A stretch of DNA of 64,000 nucleotides from Bradyrhizobium sp. NP1 (GTDB taxonomy: Bacteria > Pseudomonadota > Alphaproteobacteria > Rhizobiales > Xanthobacteraceae), in contig NZ_CP127385.1 of NCBI RefSeq assembly GCF_030378205.1, positions 620,001 to 684,000 of the forward strand, in the 5' to 3' direction. The notes beneath the pieces were generated by a model that saw only the letters and a program-made list of their open reading frames with translations, had not been told where the DNA came from and made no database searches. Made by a program: the position numbers and the translations under genes. Positions 35,311 to 44,234 of this stretch are shown here, one piece after another (position 1 is the stretch's first letter; each line of letters starts with the position of its first letter).

Positions 35311-36039
35311 ATGGCAAGACCTGAAGCGCCGACCACCGACCGCACCGGCCAGATCTATCGGGCGCTTCGCCACGCCATCATGGAGCAGGCACTAGCACCC
35401 GGCGCCAAGCTGCCGGAGGACGCGATCGGCGAGCGGTTCGGCGCGAGCCGCACCATCGTCCGCCATGCGCTCGGCCAGCTTGCGGCCGAAGGCCTGGTGG
35501 AGCTGCGCCGCAACCGCGGCGCGGTCGTCGCGACGCCGGCCTGGGAAGAGGCGCGGGATATTTTCGATATCCGCCTTGGCCTCGAGCGGCTGGTGATGTC
35601 GCGTCTCGCCGGGCGCCTTGATGCGAAGCAGATCGCGCAGTTGAGGGCCCATGTCGCCGACGAAGAGCGGGCGCGCGGCGAAAACGAGCCGCTGTCGATC
35701 CGGCTCGCAACCGAATTCCATATCGTGCTTGCGAACATGACCGGAAGTGCTTCGATCGCCCGCTATGTCAGCGAGGTGTCGTCCCGCTTCGGATTGATCC
35801 TTGCGCTCTACAGCCGGCCGCATTCCTCCGAATGCGCGGTCAGCGAGCATCGCGCCGTGATCGATGCGCTGGTGGAGGGCGATGCCGAAGCCGCGATCAA
35901 GGTGATGGAGGGCCATCTCGAAGCGGTGGCGAACCGTGCGTTGATCATGCCCTCGAGCCGCAGGAATCGCGAACTCGGCGATATCCTCGACAGCTATGCC
36001 GACGACGCGGGCACGGCGCCCGCCCAGCCAAAGCGCTAG
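35311..36039 (+). CDS. GntR-family (FadR/FCD subgroup) transcriptional regulator
   Basis: A 242-residue regulator. The winged helix-turn-helix (about 10-75) shows GQIYRALRHAIMEQALAPGA, KLPEDAIGERFGASRTIVRH and LVELRRNRGAVVATP. The C-terminal FCD ligand domain (about 85-215) has DIRLGLERLVMSRLAGRL, EFHIVLANMTGS and EHRAVIDALVEGD, carrying the usual metal-binding Asp/His residues. The start at 35311 is chosen because the frame upstream is low complexity. It stands just upstream of the transport/catabolic operon beginning at 36691 and most likely binds the palindrome at 36538-36555. Confidence 0.9.
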   Translation: MARPEAPTTDRTGQIYRALRHAIMEQALAPGAKLPEDAIGERFGASRTIVRHALGQLAAEGLVELRRNRGAVVATPAWEEARDIFDIRLGLERLVMSRLAGRLDAKQIAQLRAHVADEERARGENEPLSIRLATEFHIVLANMTGSASIARYVSEVSSRFGLILALYSRPHSSECAVSEHRAVIDALVEGDAEAAIKVMEGHLEAVANRALIMPSSRRNRELGDILDSYADDAGTAPAQPKR

Positions 36040-36048
36040 GCGACGACT

Positions 36049-36471
36049 TCAGGCCTCGATGCCCCTGTGCGTCAAGATGCGCTCGGCGCTGTCGTTCCAG
36101 ACATCCATGCGCGTGATCTTGCCGCCGCGGACCACGAAACGGTCGATATAGCGGTTGTCCTTGAAGGCGGTGCCGTCGGGCCATTCGCCATAGAGCGTGC
36201 CGATCGAGTAGACGATGGTCTCCTCGCTTCCCGGCACGACGTCGAAGCGGTCCATGGCCTTTTTCACCCAGCGGTAGCGCTTGGCGTTGAAGCCGATCGA
36301 GCCGCTTGGGTGATCGAAGGTGCGGCCGCCGGTGAAGGTGAGCTTGAAGTCGCTTGCGATGAAGCTCGCCGCGCGTTCGGCGTCGGGCTTCATCGAGGCT
36401 TCGAGAAACGCGCGCACGATCGCGACGTCGTCGTCGGTGTTGGCCGAAAATGCTGGTGCGGCGGCCGGCAT
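36049..36471 (-). CDS. NTF2/SnoaL-like protein
   Basis: A 140-residue small alpha+beta barrel protein. IVRAFLEASMKPDAERAASF, FKLTFTGGRTFDHPSG and DRFVVRGGKITRMDVWNDSA are typical of SnoaL-like families, which bind or isomerise small molecules. It is convergent with the GntR gene (nine bases apart) and divergent from the first transport operon, sharing its regulatory region. It may take part in the same pathway; the reaction is unknown. Confidence 0.78.
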   Translation of the reverse strand: MPAAAPAFSANTDDDVAIVRAFLEASMKPDAERAASFIASDFKLTFTGGRTFDHPSGSIGFNAKRYRWVKKAMDRFDVVPGSEETIVYSIGTLYGEWPDGTAFKDNRYIDRFVVRGGKITRMDVWNDSAERILTHRGIEA

Positions 36472-36537
36472 GGTGGTCTCCTTCAGGTTCGTACCCCCAA
36501 GGATGCGCAGGGGGACGCCTTCGTCAAAGCAAAAATC

Positions 36538-36555
36538 GTATGCACAAGTGCATAC
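36538..36555. promoter_or_regulatory. Perfect palindromic operator, probable GntR site
   Basis: GTATGCAC-AA-GTGCATAC is an exact inverted repeat with eight-base arms. FCD-type GntR regulators bind short symmetric sites of this kind containing GTAT/ATAC ends. It ends three bases before the predicted -35 box, a position suited to repression or to control of the divergent SnoaL-like gene. Confidence 0.65.
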
Positions 36556-36558
36556 AAT

Positions 36559-36587
36559 TTGGACAGTTTTGCGCGCACGGGTATAGT
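36559..36587 (+). promoter_or_regulatory. Predicted sigma-70-type promoter of the first Liv operon
   Basis: TTGGAC (36559-36564) and TATAGT (36582-36587) are separated by exactly 17 bases. This is the best promoter match seen in the window and lies about 100 bases upstream of the binding-protein gene. Confidence 0.6.
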
Positions 36588-36690
36588 GATCCAGGGGCTA
36601 ACCAATAAGCTATTGAAATAGCGACAATAATTGTTGAGCGTCCTTGGCATGACGCTTGCCAAGGGCTTTTCGTCAACGGAGGAGAACCCA

Positions 36691-37866
36691 ATGGCTGCAA
36701 GCATTCGATCCCTGTCGCGGCGCGCGCTTCTGCTCGGCGCTGCCCTTCTCGTTTCCCTGCCGGCTTCGGCCGAGGACACCATCAAGTTCGGACTGGTCGC
36801 GGCCATGTCCGGCCAGTCGGCCAAATCGGGCGAGGCCATCGTGCGCGGGCTGTCGCTCGCGATGGACGAGATCAACGCGCAGGGCGGCGTGCTCGGCAAG
36901 AAGCTCGAGCTTGTCGTGCGCGACGACGAAAGCAATCCGGCCAAGGGCGTGGTCGCTGCGCGCGAGCTGGTTCAGCGCGAAAAGGTGGCGGCGATGTTCG
37001 GCGGCCTCGATACGCCGGTGTCGATGGCGATCGTGCCGTTCGCCAACCAGAACAAGGTGCCGTTCATCGGCGTCTGGGCGGCCGGCACCGCGATCACCCG
37101 CAACGGCGCGGCCGACAATTACGTGTTCCGCGTTTCCGCCGTCGACGCGTTGGTCGACAAGGCGCTGGTCGACTACGCGGTGAAGAAATACGCGATCAAG
37201 AAGCCCGGCATGATCCTGATCAACAATCCCTGGGGCGAATCGAACGAGGGCGGGCTGAAGGCGGCGCTCGCAGACAAGGGCCTGCCTTTCGCCGGCGTCG
37301 AGAAATTCCAGGACGCCGACGTCGATGTCGTCCCGCAGCTCGCCCGCCTGAAGGAGGCGGGCGCCGACGCGCTGTTCCTGGTGGCGAATGTCGCGCCGGC
37401 CTCGCAGGTGGTGAAGTCGCTCGACCGCATGGGCTGGAACGTGCCTGTGATTTCGCATTGGGGGCCGGCCGGCGGTCGCTTCACCGAGCTCGCCGGCCCG
37501 AGCGCGGCCAAGGTTCATTTCATCCAGACCTTCAGCTTCGCCGGCACGATGTCGCCGAAGGCCGAAGCCGTGTTCGCGGCGCTCAAGAAAAAATATCCTG
37601 AAGTGAAGACGCTCGCCGACGTCACGCCCGCGGTCGGCATCGCCAACGCCTACGACGCGATGCACCTGACGGCGCTCGCGGTCGCCAAGGCCGGCTCGAC
37701 CGACGGCACCAAGGTCCGCGACGGCTTTTTGGCTATCGACCACTATGATGGCCTGATCAAGAGCTATGACAAGCCGTTCTCCGGCGAGAACCATGATGCG
37801 CTGTCGGCAGGCGACTATATCTTCACGCATTTCGTCGATGGCGAGATCGTGCCGCTGACCAACTAA
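36691..37866 (+). CDS. ABC transporter periplasmic substrate-binding protein (Liv/amide-urea type)
   Basis: A 391-residue type I periplasmic binding protein. The signal peptide (RALLLGAALLVSLPASAED) is followed by IKFGLVAAMSGQSAKSGEAI and LAMDEINAQGGVLGKKLELV, the Peripla_BP_6 start. Members feed Liv-type importers for branched-chain amino acids, urea, amides or aromatic acids. The ligand cannot be read from sequence; the neighbours suggest a catabolic substrate. ATG at 36691 follows GGAGGAGAA. It is first in the operon with the permease and the triple fusion. Confidence 0.9.
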   Translation: MAASIRSLSRRALLLGAALLVSLPASAEDTIKFGLVAAMSGQSAKSGEAIVRGLSLAMDEINAQGGVLGKKLELVVRDDESNPAKGVVAARELVQREKVAAMFGGLDTPVSMAIVPFANQNKVPFIGVWAAGTAITRNGAADNYVFRVSAVDALVDKALVDYAVKKYAIKKPGMILINNPWGESNEGGLKAALADKGLPFAGVEKFQDADVDVVPQLARLKEAGADALFLVANVAPASQVVKSLDRMGWNVPVISHWGPAGGRFTELAGPSAAKVHFIQTFSFAGTMSPKAEAVFAALKKKYPEVKTLADVTPAVGIANAYDAMHLTALAVAKAGSTDGTKVRDGFLAIDHYDGLIKSYDKPFSGENHDALSAGDYIFTHFVDGEIVPLTN

Positions 37867-37921
37867 CCTTGCTTCCGCGGGACGCCATGATCGGTATCCC
37901 GCGGACAAGAAGGCAGCCTCG

Positions 37922-38794
37922 ATGTTGTTGTTCTCGGCAATCGTCAGCGGCGTCGCCGTGGGGAGCATGTACGGCCTGATCGCGCTCGGCTATCACGTCA
38001 CCTACGTCGTCTCCAACACGGTCAATTTCGCACAGGGCTCCTCGGTGATGCTGGGCGCCGTGCTCGCCTATGTGCTGTCGGTCCGGCTCGGCCTGCCGAT
38101 ACCGCTGGCGATCGCGCTGGCGCTTCTGCTCTGCGCTCTGTTCGGCCTCGTCGTCGAGCGGACCCTGGTGCGGCCGTTTGCCGAGCGCGGATCGAACGCC
38201 TGGCTGATGGCGACGGTCGCGGGCGGCATCGTCGTCGATAATCTCGCGCTGTTCACCTTCGGCAAGGAGCCGCGCGGCTTTCCCTCGTTCCTCGCGCAGA
38301 AGCCGATCGAGATTTGGGGCACCGGGGTCTTCCCGCTGCAGCTTGTGATCCCGGTGGTCGGGCTCGGCATCGCGCTCGCCCTGCAATTCGCGTTTCAGCG
38401 CACCGCCCGCGGCAAGGCGCTTCTCGCAGTGGTGCAGAACAAGCGCGCGGCGCAGCTCATGGGCATCAATGTGCGCAGCGCCATCGCCTTTTCCTTCGCC
38501 TTCTCGACGGCGTTGGCCGGACTCGCCGGCATTTTGATCGCGCCGCTGTTCAGCGTGCAGTCGGACATGGGCACGCTGTTCGGCATCAAGGCGTTCGCTG
38601 CCGCTATCCTCGGCGGCATCGGCTCGGCCTGGGGCGTCATGCTCGCCGGAATCCTGTACGGCCTGATCGAGGCGCTGGTCACTTCCTTTGCCGGCTCGAG
38701 CTACACCCAGATCGCAGCCTTTGCGGTCGTCATCGCGGCGCTTGCGATCCGCCCCAACGGCCTGCTCGGCCGCGCCGGAACGAGGAAGGTGTAG
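37922..38794 (+). CDS. Branched-chain-type ABC permease, LivH family
   Basis: A 290-residue inner-membrane permease with about eight helices. GVAVGSMYGLIALGYHVTYV, NFAQGSSVMLGAVLAY and the conserved C-terminal GIKAFAAAILGGIGSAWGVM (the coupling loop region) match LivH. It pairs with the LivM part of the next protein to form the channel. It starts 55 bases after the binding-protein stop and ends four bases before the triple-fusion start. Confidence 0.92.
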   Translation: MLLFSAIVSGVAVGSMYGLIALGYHVTYVVSNTVNFAQGSSVMLGAVLAYVLSVRLGLPIPLAIALALLLCALFGLVVERTLVRPFAERGSNAWLMATVAGGIVVDNLALFTFGKEPRGFPSFLAQKPIEIWGTGVFPLQLVIPVVGLGIALALQFAFQRTARGKALLAVVQNKRAAQLMGINVRSAIAFSFAFSTALAGLAGILIAPLFSVQSDMGTLFGIKAFAAAILGGIGSAWGVMLAGILYGLIEALVTSFAGSSYTQIAAFAVVIAALAIRPNGLLGRAGTRKV

Positions 38795-38798
38795 CGCG

Positions 38799-41303
38799 AT
38801 GCGTGGTCGCCCGCTGCCTTCAATCGAAACCGTCGCGATCGCGGGCCTCGCAGCCGCGGCGATCGCGGTGGCGCTGGTCTCGGAAAGCTATACGCATTTC
38901 ATCCTCGCGCTGGTCGCGCTGACGGCCGTCGTCGGCGTCGGACTGAACGTGCTGCTCGGCCTGAGCGGCCAGGTTTCACTTGGCCATGTCGGCTTCTACG
39001 CCATCGGCGCCTATGTCTCGGCCATCCTGATGACGAAGGGCGTCAGCTTCTGGCTCGCTTTGCCGCTCGCCGGCATCCTGGCCGGCCTGATCGGCGCGCT
39101 CTTGGCGATGCCGGCGCTGCGGGTGGCCGGGCCTTATCTGGCGATGATCACCATCGCCTTTGCCTTTATCGTGCAGCACGGCACCATCGAATGGAAATCG
39201 CTGACCGGCGGGCAGAACGGCCTGATGAGTTTCGCGCCGCCGACCCTGTTCGGCCGGCCCTTCGCGGAGCGGGAGAATGCAATCCTGGCCGTCCTGCTCG
39301 CGGCCGCCTCGCTCTACATGTACCGGTGGCTCGCGGCGAGCGCCTGGGGCCGGGCGATGATCGCGGTGCGCGACAGCGAGACAGCGGCGCGATCGATCGG
39401 GCTCAATCCGGTGACGATCAAGACCGCTTCCTTTGCGATCTCGGCACTGCTGGCCGGGCTCGCGGGTGCCGTCTATTCGCCATTGATGATGTTCGTCGCG
39501 CCGGATTCCTTTCCATTCTCGCAATCGATCCTGTTCCTGCTCGCTGTCATCGTCGGTGGCGCCGGATCGCTGTTCGGGCCGGTCGTGGGCGCTGCGATCA
39601 CGGTGCTGCTGCCGGAATTGTTGTCGCAGCTTGCCGAATACCGGCTGCTGTTCGTCGGTGCGCTGCTCCTGACGGTGCTCTGGCTCGCGCCTGAGGGCGT
39701 GATCGGCCTGTTCGCCCGCTTGCTGCCGAAATGGCCGGCGAAGGCCGAGGCGGAGCCTCCGCCGGCCGATCTCGAAAAATTCCTCGCTGGCGCCGTTTCA
39801 TCTGATGACCTGACGGTGACGGGAATCGGCATCGCTTTCGGCGGCGTCAAGGCCGCGACCGATGTCAGCTTCGCGGCCCCTCCACGCCGTATCACCAGCC
39901 TGATCGGGCCAAACGGCGCCGGCAAATCGACCGTGCTCAACCTGGTCGGCGGTTTCTACCGGCCCGACACCGGCAGCGTGCGGCGCGGCAGCGTCGAGCT
40001 CGCCGGTGCGCCCGCCTGGCGCGTTGCCCGCAACGGCATCGCGCGCACCTACCAGACCACGCAGTTGTTTGGCGCCATGACGGTGCTCGACAATATCCTG
40101 ATCGCCCTGCGTCGCGGCCGCCTCGGCAATCCCGTCGTCGCGCTCGCAGGGCGCGACGACGAGCGGCTCGCAAGGGCATTGCTGGCCTTCGTCGGCTACC
40201 ACGGCCGCACCGATGTCGAGGCGCGCCACCTCGCCCATGTCGATCTGAGGCTGGTCGAGATCGCCCGCGCACTGGCGACGCGGCCCGCCGTGCTGCTGCT
40301 GGACGAGCCGGCCGCCGGCCTGATGCGATCGGACAAGGACGATCTCGGCCGCCTCCTGAAGAAGATCGCGTCCAGCGGCGTCGCGGTCATCCTGGTCGAG
40401 CACGACATGCAACTCGTGATGGACATCTCCGACCACATTGTGGTGCTCGATGCCGGGGTGGTGATCGCATCCGGCGATCCTGCCAGTGTTCGCAACGATC
40501 CGCTGGTGCTGAAAGCCTATCTCGGTGCCCGCGACATGCAGCCGCGGCAACGCCAGGCGGAGCGGCACGCGCCGTCCGGCGAGATCGTGCTGTCCTGCCT
40601 GAAGCTCACAGCCGGATATGGCGGGGTCCCGGTCCTGCAGGAGTTGTCGCTGGAGGTGCGCGCAGGCGAGATGGTGGCGCTGCTTGGCGCCAACGGCGCC
40701 GGCAAGTCGACGACCATGCTGGCGATGAGCGGACTGCTGCGCCCCGTGAATGGCTCGATCATCCTCGACGATGCGCGCATCGACGCTCTACCGGCCTATC
40801 TGATCGCGGCACGCGGGCTGGCGCTGGTGCCCGAGGGGCGCCAGCTCTTCAGCGAGCTTTCCGTCATCGACAACATCCTGCTCGGCGCGCATACGCGCTC
40901 CGATCCCGGTCTTCGCAGCGAGGCGGAAGCGATCCTGAAGCGGTTTCCGCGGCTGCGCGACCGGATCAACAGCCGGGCCGGTCTGCTCTCCGGCGGTGAG
41001 CAGCAGATGGTCGCGATCGCGCGCGGCCTGATGGCGAAGCCGCGCATCCTGCTGCTCGACGAGCCGTCGCTGGGGCTCGCGCCGGCGATGATCGACGAAT
41101 TGTTCGCGGTCCTTGCCGACCTGCGCGACGAGGGCGTCACCATCCTGCTCGTGGATCAGATGGCGGCGCTGGCGCTCAAGGTCGCCGACCGCGGCTATGT
41201 CCTGGAAACCGGCAGGATCGTTCACGGCGATTCGGCCGAGGCGTTGGCGCATGATCCGGCGCTGGAAGCGGCTTATCTCGGCAGGAAGGAAGCGGTGAAT
41301 TGA
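38799..41303 (+). CDS. Triple fusion LivM permease - LivG ATPase - LivF ATPase
   Basis: An 834-residue single chain. Residues 1 to about 325 are a LivM permease (VGVGLNVLLGLSGQVSLGHV, GPYLAMITIAFAFIVQHG). Residues about 340-585 are a LivG-type ATPase with Walker A GPNGAGKST near 370 and Walker B VLLLDEPAAGL. Residues about 600-834 are a LivF-type ATPase with Walker A GANGAGKST near 629, signature LLSGGEQQM and ILLLDEPSLGLAP. In the LivG half the signature, normally an xxxGQQRRxEIARAL stretch, reads AHVDLRLVEIARAL and lacks the Gly-Gln. Only LivH and the binding protein are separate. The stop overlaps the amidohydrolase start. Confidence 0.9.
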   Translation: MRGRPLPSIETVAIAGLAAAAIAVALVSESYTHFILALVALTAVVGVGLNVLLGLSGQVSLGHVGFYAIGAYVSAILMTKGVSFWLALPLAGILAGLIGALLAMPALRVAGPYLAMITIAFAFIVQHGTIEWKSLTGGQNGLMSFAPPTLFGRPFAERENAILAVLLAAASLYMYRWLAASAWGRAMIAVRDSETAARSIGLNPVTIKTASFAISALLAGLAGAVYSPLMMFVAPDSFPFSQSILFLLAVIVGGAGSLFGPVVGAAITVLLPELLSQLAEYRLLFVGALLLTVLWLAPEGVIGLFARLLPKWPAKAEAEPPPADLEKFLAGAVSSDDLTVTGIGIAFGGVKAATDVSFAAPPRRITSLIGPNGAGKSTVLNLVGGFYRPDTGSVRRGSVELAGAPAWRVARNGIARTYQTTQLFGAMTVLDNILIALRRGRLGNPVVALAGRDDERLARALLAFVGYHGRTDVEARHLAHVDLRLVEIARALATRPAVLLLDEPAAGLMRSDKDDLGRLLKKIASSGVAVILVEHDMQLVMDISDHIVVLDAGVVIASGDPASVRNDPLVLKAYLGARDMQPRQRQAERHAPSGEIVLSCLKLTAGYGGVPVLQELSLEVRAGEMVALLGANGAGKSTTMLAMSGLLRPVNGSIILDDARIDALPAYLIAARGLALVPEGRQLFSELSVIDNILLGAHTRSDPGLRSEAEAILKRFPRLRDRINSRAGLLSGGEQQMVAIARGLMAKPRILLLDEPSLGLAPAMIDELFAVLADLRDEGVTILLVDQMAALALKVADRGYVLETGRIVHGDSAEALAHDPALEAAYLGRKEAVN

Positions 41304-42571
41304 CGACATCCGGTGATTTCATCCTGCGCAACGCCGTGCTCGCCGGGCGCGGCGGGCACACTTTCGATATTGCGATCCGTGACGGCAGGATCGCCGAGAT
41401 CGCGGCCACGATCGAATCGGCTGCGCGCGCCGAGGATCTCGGCGGCTCTCTCGTTCTGCCCGGCTTCGTCGACAGCCATATCCATCTCGACAAGTCCTGT
41501 ATTCTCGACCGCTGCAGGATTTCGCAGGGCACGTTGCAGGAGGCGATCAGCCAGGTTGCTGCCGCCAAGCGCGACTTCACCGAGGAAGATGTCTATGCGC
41601 GCGCCGCCCGCACACTGGAGAAAGCGATCCTGCAGGGGACGACAGCCATGCGCACCCATGTCGAGGTCGATGCCCGGATCGGCCTCACTAGCTTCAACGC
41701 GATCAGGAAGCTGAAGGCCGACTATGCCTGGGCGATCGATCTCGAACTGTGCGTGTTCCCGCAGGAAGGCCTCATCAACGATCCCGGCACGGAGGAGATG
41801 CTGGCTGCCGCCTGCGAGCAGGGCGCCGACCTGATCGGCGGCTGCCCCTACGCCGACAGCGACCGTGCGGGGCATATCGATCGCATCTTCAAGCTCGCCA
41901 GGCGCTTCGATCTCGACATCGATTTTCATCTCGATTTCGACCTCGATCCGTCCTGGACCGATATGGCGGAGGTTTGTCGCCAGGCCGACGCGCATCGCTA
42001 TGGCGGCCGGGTCGCAATCGGCCACGTGACAAAGTTGTCGGCGATGCCGCCCGCCGAGTTCGAAGCCTGGGGCAAGCGTCTCGCCGCGGCCGGCGTCGCG
42101 GTCACCGTGCTGCCGTCGACCGACCTGTTCCTGACCGGGCGCGACCACGACCACAACGTCCCGCGCGGCGTCACGCACGCGCACAAGCTCAGTGCCCATG
42201 GCGTGACCTGCTCGCTCGCGACTAACAATGTGCTCAATCCGTTTACGCCGTTCGGCGACTGCTCGCTGATCCGTATTGCCAACCTCTACGCCAATGTTGC
42301 GCAGCTCGGCGATGCGCCCTCGCTCTGCTCCTGCCTCGACATGGTGACGAGCGGTCCGGCAAAGCTGATGAACGTCGCGCACTATGGCCTCGATGTCGGC
42401 AACCCCGCCGACCTTGTCGTGATAGACTGCCGGGAGGCGGCATCGGCGGTCGCCGAGATCGTTGCGCCGATGTCGGCCTACAAACGCGGCCGGCTCAGCT
42501 TCACCCGCGCGCGGCCAACGCTCAACCGGCCGGGCCTGGGCGCGCGGCCGCCTCTCCTGCGCTCGACCTGA
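41300..42571 (+). CDS. Cytosine deaminase-like amidohydrolase, atypical active site
   Basis: A 423-residue metal-dependent hydrolase. VLPGFVDSHIHLDKS carries the HxH pair and the HLDK of the CodA/AtzC branch; DIDFHLDFDLD holds the next metal histidine, GRVAIGHVTKLS another. Where CodA has GHDDVxDPWYP with the catalytic Asp, this protein reads SLATNNVLNPFTPFGD, so Asn replaces it (alignment by eye). Members deaminate or hydrolyse cyclic C-N bonds. The TTG start overlaps the triple-fusion stop by four bases, so it is translationally coupled to the importer and should act on what is imported. Confidence 0.85.
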   Translation: MTTSGDFILRNAVLAGRGGHTFDIAIRDGRIAEIAATIESAARAEDLGGSLVLPGFVDSHIHLDKSCILDRCRISQGTLQEAISQVAAAKRDFTEEDVYARAARTLEKAILQGTTAMRTHVEVDARIGLTSFNAIRKLKADYAWAIDLELCVFPQEGLINDPGTEEMLAAACEQGADLIGGCPYADSDRAGHIDRIFKLARRFDLDIDFHLDFDLDPSWTDMAEVCRQADAHRYGGRVAIGHVTKLSAMPPAEFEAWGKRLAAAGVAVTVLPSTDLFLTGRDHDHNVPRGVTHAHKLSAHGVTCSLATNNVLNPFTPFGDCSLIRIANLYANVAQLGDAPSLCSCLDMVTSGPAKLMNVAHYGLDVGNPADLVVIDCREAASAVAEIVAPMSAYKRGRLSFTRARPTLNRPGLGARPPLLRST

Positions 42572-42605
42572 CGGACGCTTCGCGCCGGACGGCACAGCAA
42601 GGGGA

Positions 42606-43163
42606 CTACAGATCGAGCCGGAGCTGAGCACGAACGGCGGGATAGACGATCGCGCCGTTGTCGTCCGGCCGGGCAAAGGGCGTGAGCCTTCCATCCTCGC
42701 GCCTGCTTGCGTCGACCAGATGCACGACCGGATGCCCCTGCGCGATCAGATAGTCGGCGATGATCTGCCGGTGGCAGTCGCTCCACATTTTTTCGGCGCA
42801 CATCACCGCTGTCCGCGGCTCGAGCACGCGATGCAAACGGTCGAGCGCCGCCTGAAAGGCGCTCGTCATCGCATAGTCGGCGTAGTTGCGCAAAAATCCC
42901 ACCGGCCAGCCGTCATTGGGACTTGAGGCTTGCGCCTCCGTGTTGTCGCGATAACCACCGAGCTCGGGGAAATGGTGATAGGCGACGCCGATCGCGTTGA
43001 GCCCATCGCGCAGCGCGCCGATGTTGAACTGCGGATGCCGCCGCGAGGCGGGGAAGCGGCGCACGTCGATCAACAGGCGAATGTCGGCCGAGCGCAGCAC
43101 GTCGATGAATTCGGCAAGCGACCGGTTGGAGTGTCCGATCGTGAAGACGGGCTCGCGCGTCAT
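42606..43163 (-). CDS. DUF488 family protein
   Basis: A 185-residue cytoplasmic protein. VFTIGHSNRSLAEFIDVL, LLIDVRRFPASRRHPQFN and the MCAEKMWSDCHRQIIADYLI motif with two cysteines and a histidine define DUF488. The function of the family is not established; the Cys-Glu/Cys-His-Arg arrangement suggests a catalytic or nucleic-acid-related role. Its ATG overlaps the stop of the LysR gene upstream (TCATGA), so the two are translated together. Confidence 0.88.
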   Translation of the reverse strand: MTREPVFTIGHSNRSLAEFIDVLRSADIRLLIDVRRFPASRRHPQFNIGALRDGLNAIGVAYHHFPELGGYRDNTEAQASSPNDGWPVGFLRNYADYAMTSAFQAALDRLHRVLEPRTAVMCAEKMWSDCHRQIIADYLIAQGHPVVHLVDASRREDGRLTPFARPDDNGAIVYPAVRAQLRLDL

Positions 43164-44119
43164 GACGCCGAAATCTGCAGCCTGTTCACGGCGGCGCTGA
43201 CGGACTGGAACAGCTCGTCGACCAGCCGCGGCGCGCGGAACCGATAGAGCCGCGCCAGCACCAGGTTCTGCGGCCGGTCGAGATCGGCGAGCGGCCGCGA
43301 GATCAGCCGACCGTGGCCTTCGACGTGGTAGGGCGGCACGAAGTTGAGCAGCGCATAGCCAAAGCCGTTGGCGACGAGGCTGCGTACCATCTCGAACGAC
43401 GCGGTGCGATAGGCAATCGTCGGGCTCAGGCCCCTGGCGCCGAACAGCGACAGGAAATAGTCACGCGTCCGCGGCTGGTCGAGCAGCACCATGGGTTCAC
43501 CGACGAGATCGGCGAGCGAGCAGGTCTGGCTCTCGGCCAGCCGATGGCCGGCCGGCAGCACCACCTGCACCGGCATCGGACGCAGCGGTGTCACCTGCAG
43601 CGTGGTCGGAATGTCGTAGTCATAGATGATGATGAGATCGAAGCCGCCGCCATGCAGCGCGTCCAGCAGCGCTTCGTGCTTGTCCTCGCGCCAGCGCAGC
43701 TGAATCTCGGGATGGTTGTCGGCGAGCTCCTTCAGCAGCACCGGCAGAAGGTAGGGGGCGATGGTGGCGAGGCAGCCGATATTGAGCCGGCCGGCCGCCT
43801 TGGTGGCGCCGCGCTGCGCGATCGATTCGATCTCGCGCGCGTGCAGAAGGATGTTGCGCGCGTGCGCCGCGAGGTCCTGTCCGGCTGCGGTCAGCACCAG
43901 CCCGCGCGCGTGGCGGCGGATGAAGAGCTGAATCTGCAAAAACTCCTCCACCTGCGCGATGGCGGTGGAAATGGAGGCGGAGGACACGTTGAGGGTTTCG
44001 GCGGCGCGCAGCACGCTTTCATGGTTCGCGGTTGCAAGGAAATAGGTGAGCTGCCGCAGCGTGAGTTTCGGTACGGTCTCGCCGACTTCCAGCTTGTCCT
44101 GATATTTGTCGGCGCTCAC
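43160..44119 (-). CDS. LysR-family transcriptional regulator
   Basis: A 319-residue regulator. LTLRQLTYFLATANHESVLR, AAETLNVSSASISTAIAQVE and IQLFIRRHARGLVLTAAGQD form the winged helix-turn-helix. The effector domain runs from about 100 (GRLNIGCLATIAPYLLPVLL) to 300. GTG at 44119 follows GGGAGGG; no better start is near. It is divergent from the Rieske oxygenase operon at 44536 and is its likely regulator. The region between them contains two palindromic elements. Confidence 0.88.
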   Translation of the reverse strand: MSADKYQDKLEVGETVPKLTLRQLTYFLATANHESVLRAAETLNVSSASISTAIAQVEEFLQIQLFIRRHARGLVLTAAGQDLAAHARNILLHAREIESIAQRGATKAAGRLNIGCLATIAPYLLPVLLKELADNHPEIQLRWREDKHEALLDALHGGGFDLIIIYDYDIPTTLQVTPLRPMPVQVVLPAGHRLAESQTCSLADLVGEPMVLLDQPRTRDYFLSLFGARGLSPTIAYRTASFEMVRSLVANGFGYALLNFVPPYHVEGHGRLISRPLADLDRPQNLVLARLYRFRAPRLVDELFQSVSAAVNRLQISAS

Positions 44120-44234
44120 AGACCCTCCCTCTTCAGTTCGCTCTGTTCTGCCCGCACCAATGCGGCACTGCAACGTGGATTGCTCATCATTGGTGCAAGG
44201 GCCTGCGGCTCCTTTCGGCATTCCGGTCAAACAC

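Noticed and set aside
41273..42694. 473-codon minus-strand frame opposite the amidohydrolase, and similar ones at 36673-37968 and 44488-45924
   Set aside because: All are mirror frames of real plus-strand genes with low-complexity translations and no ribosome binding sites.
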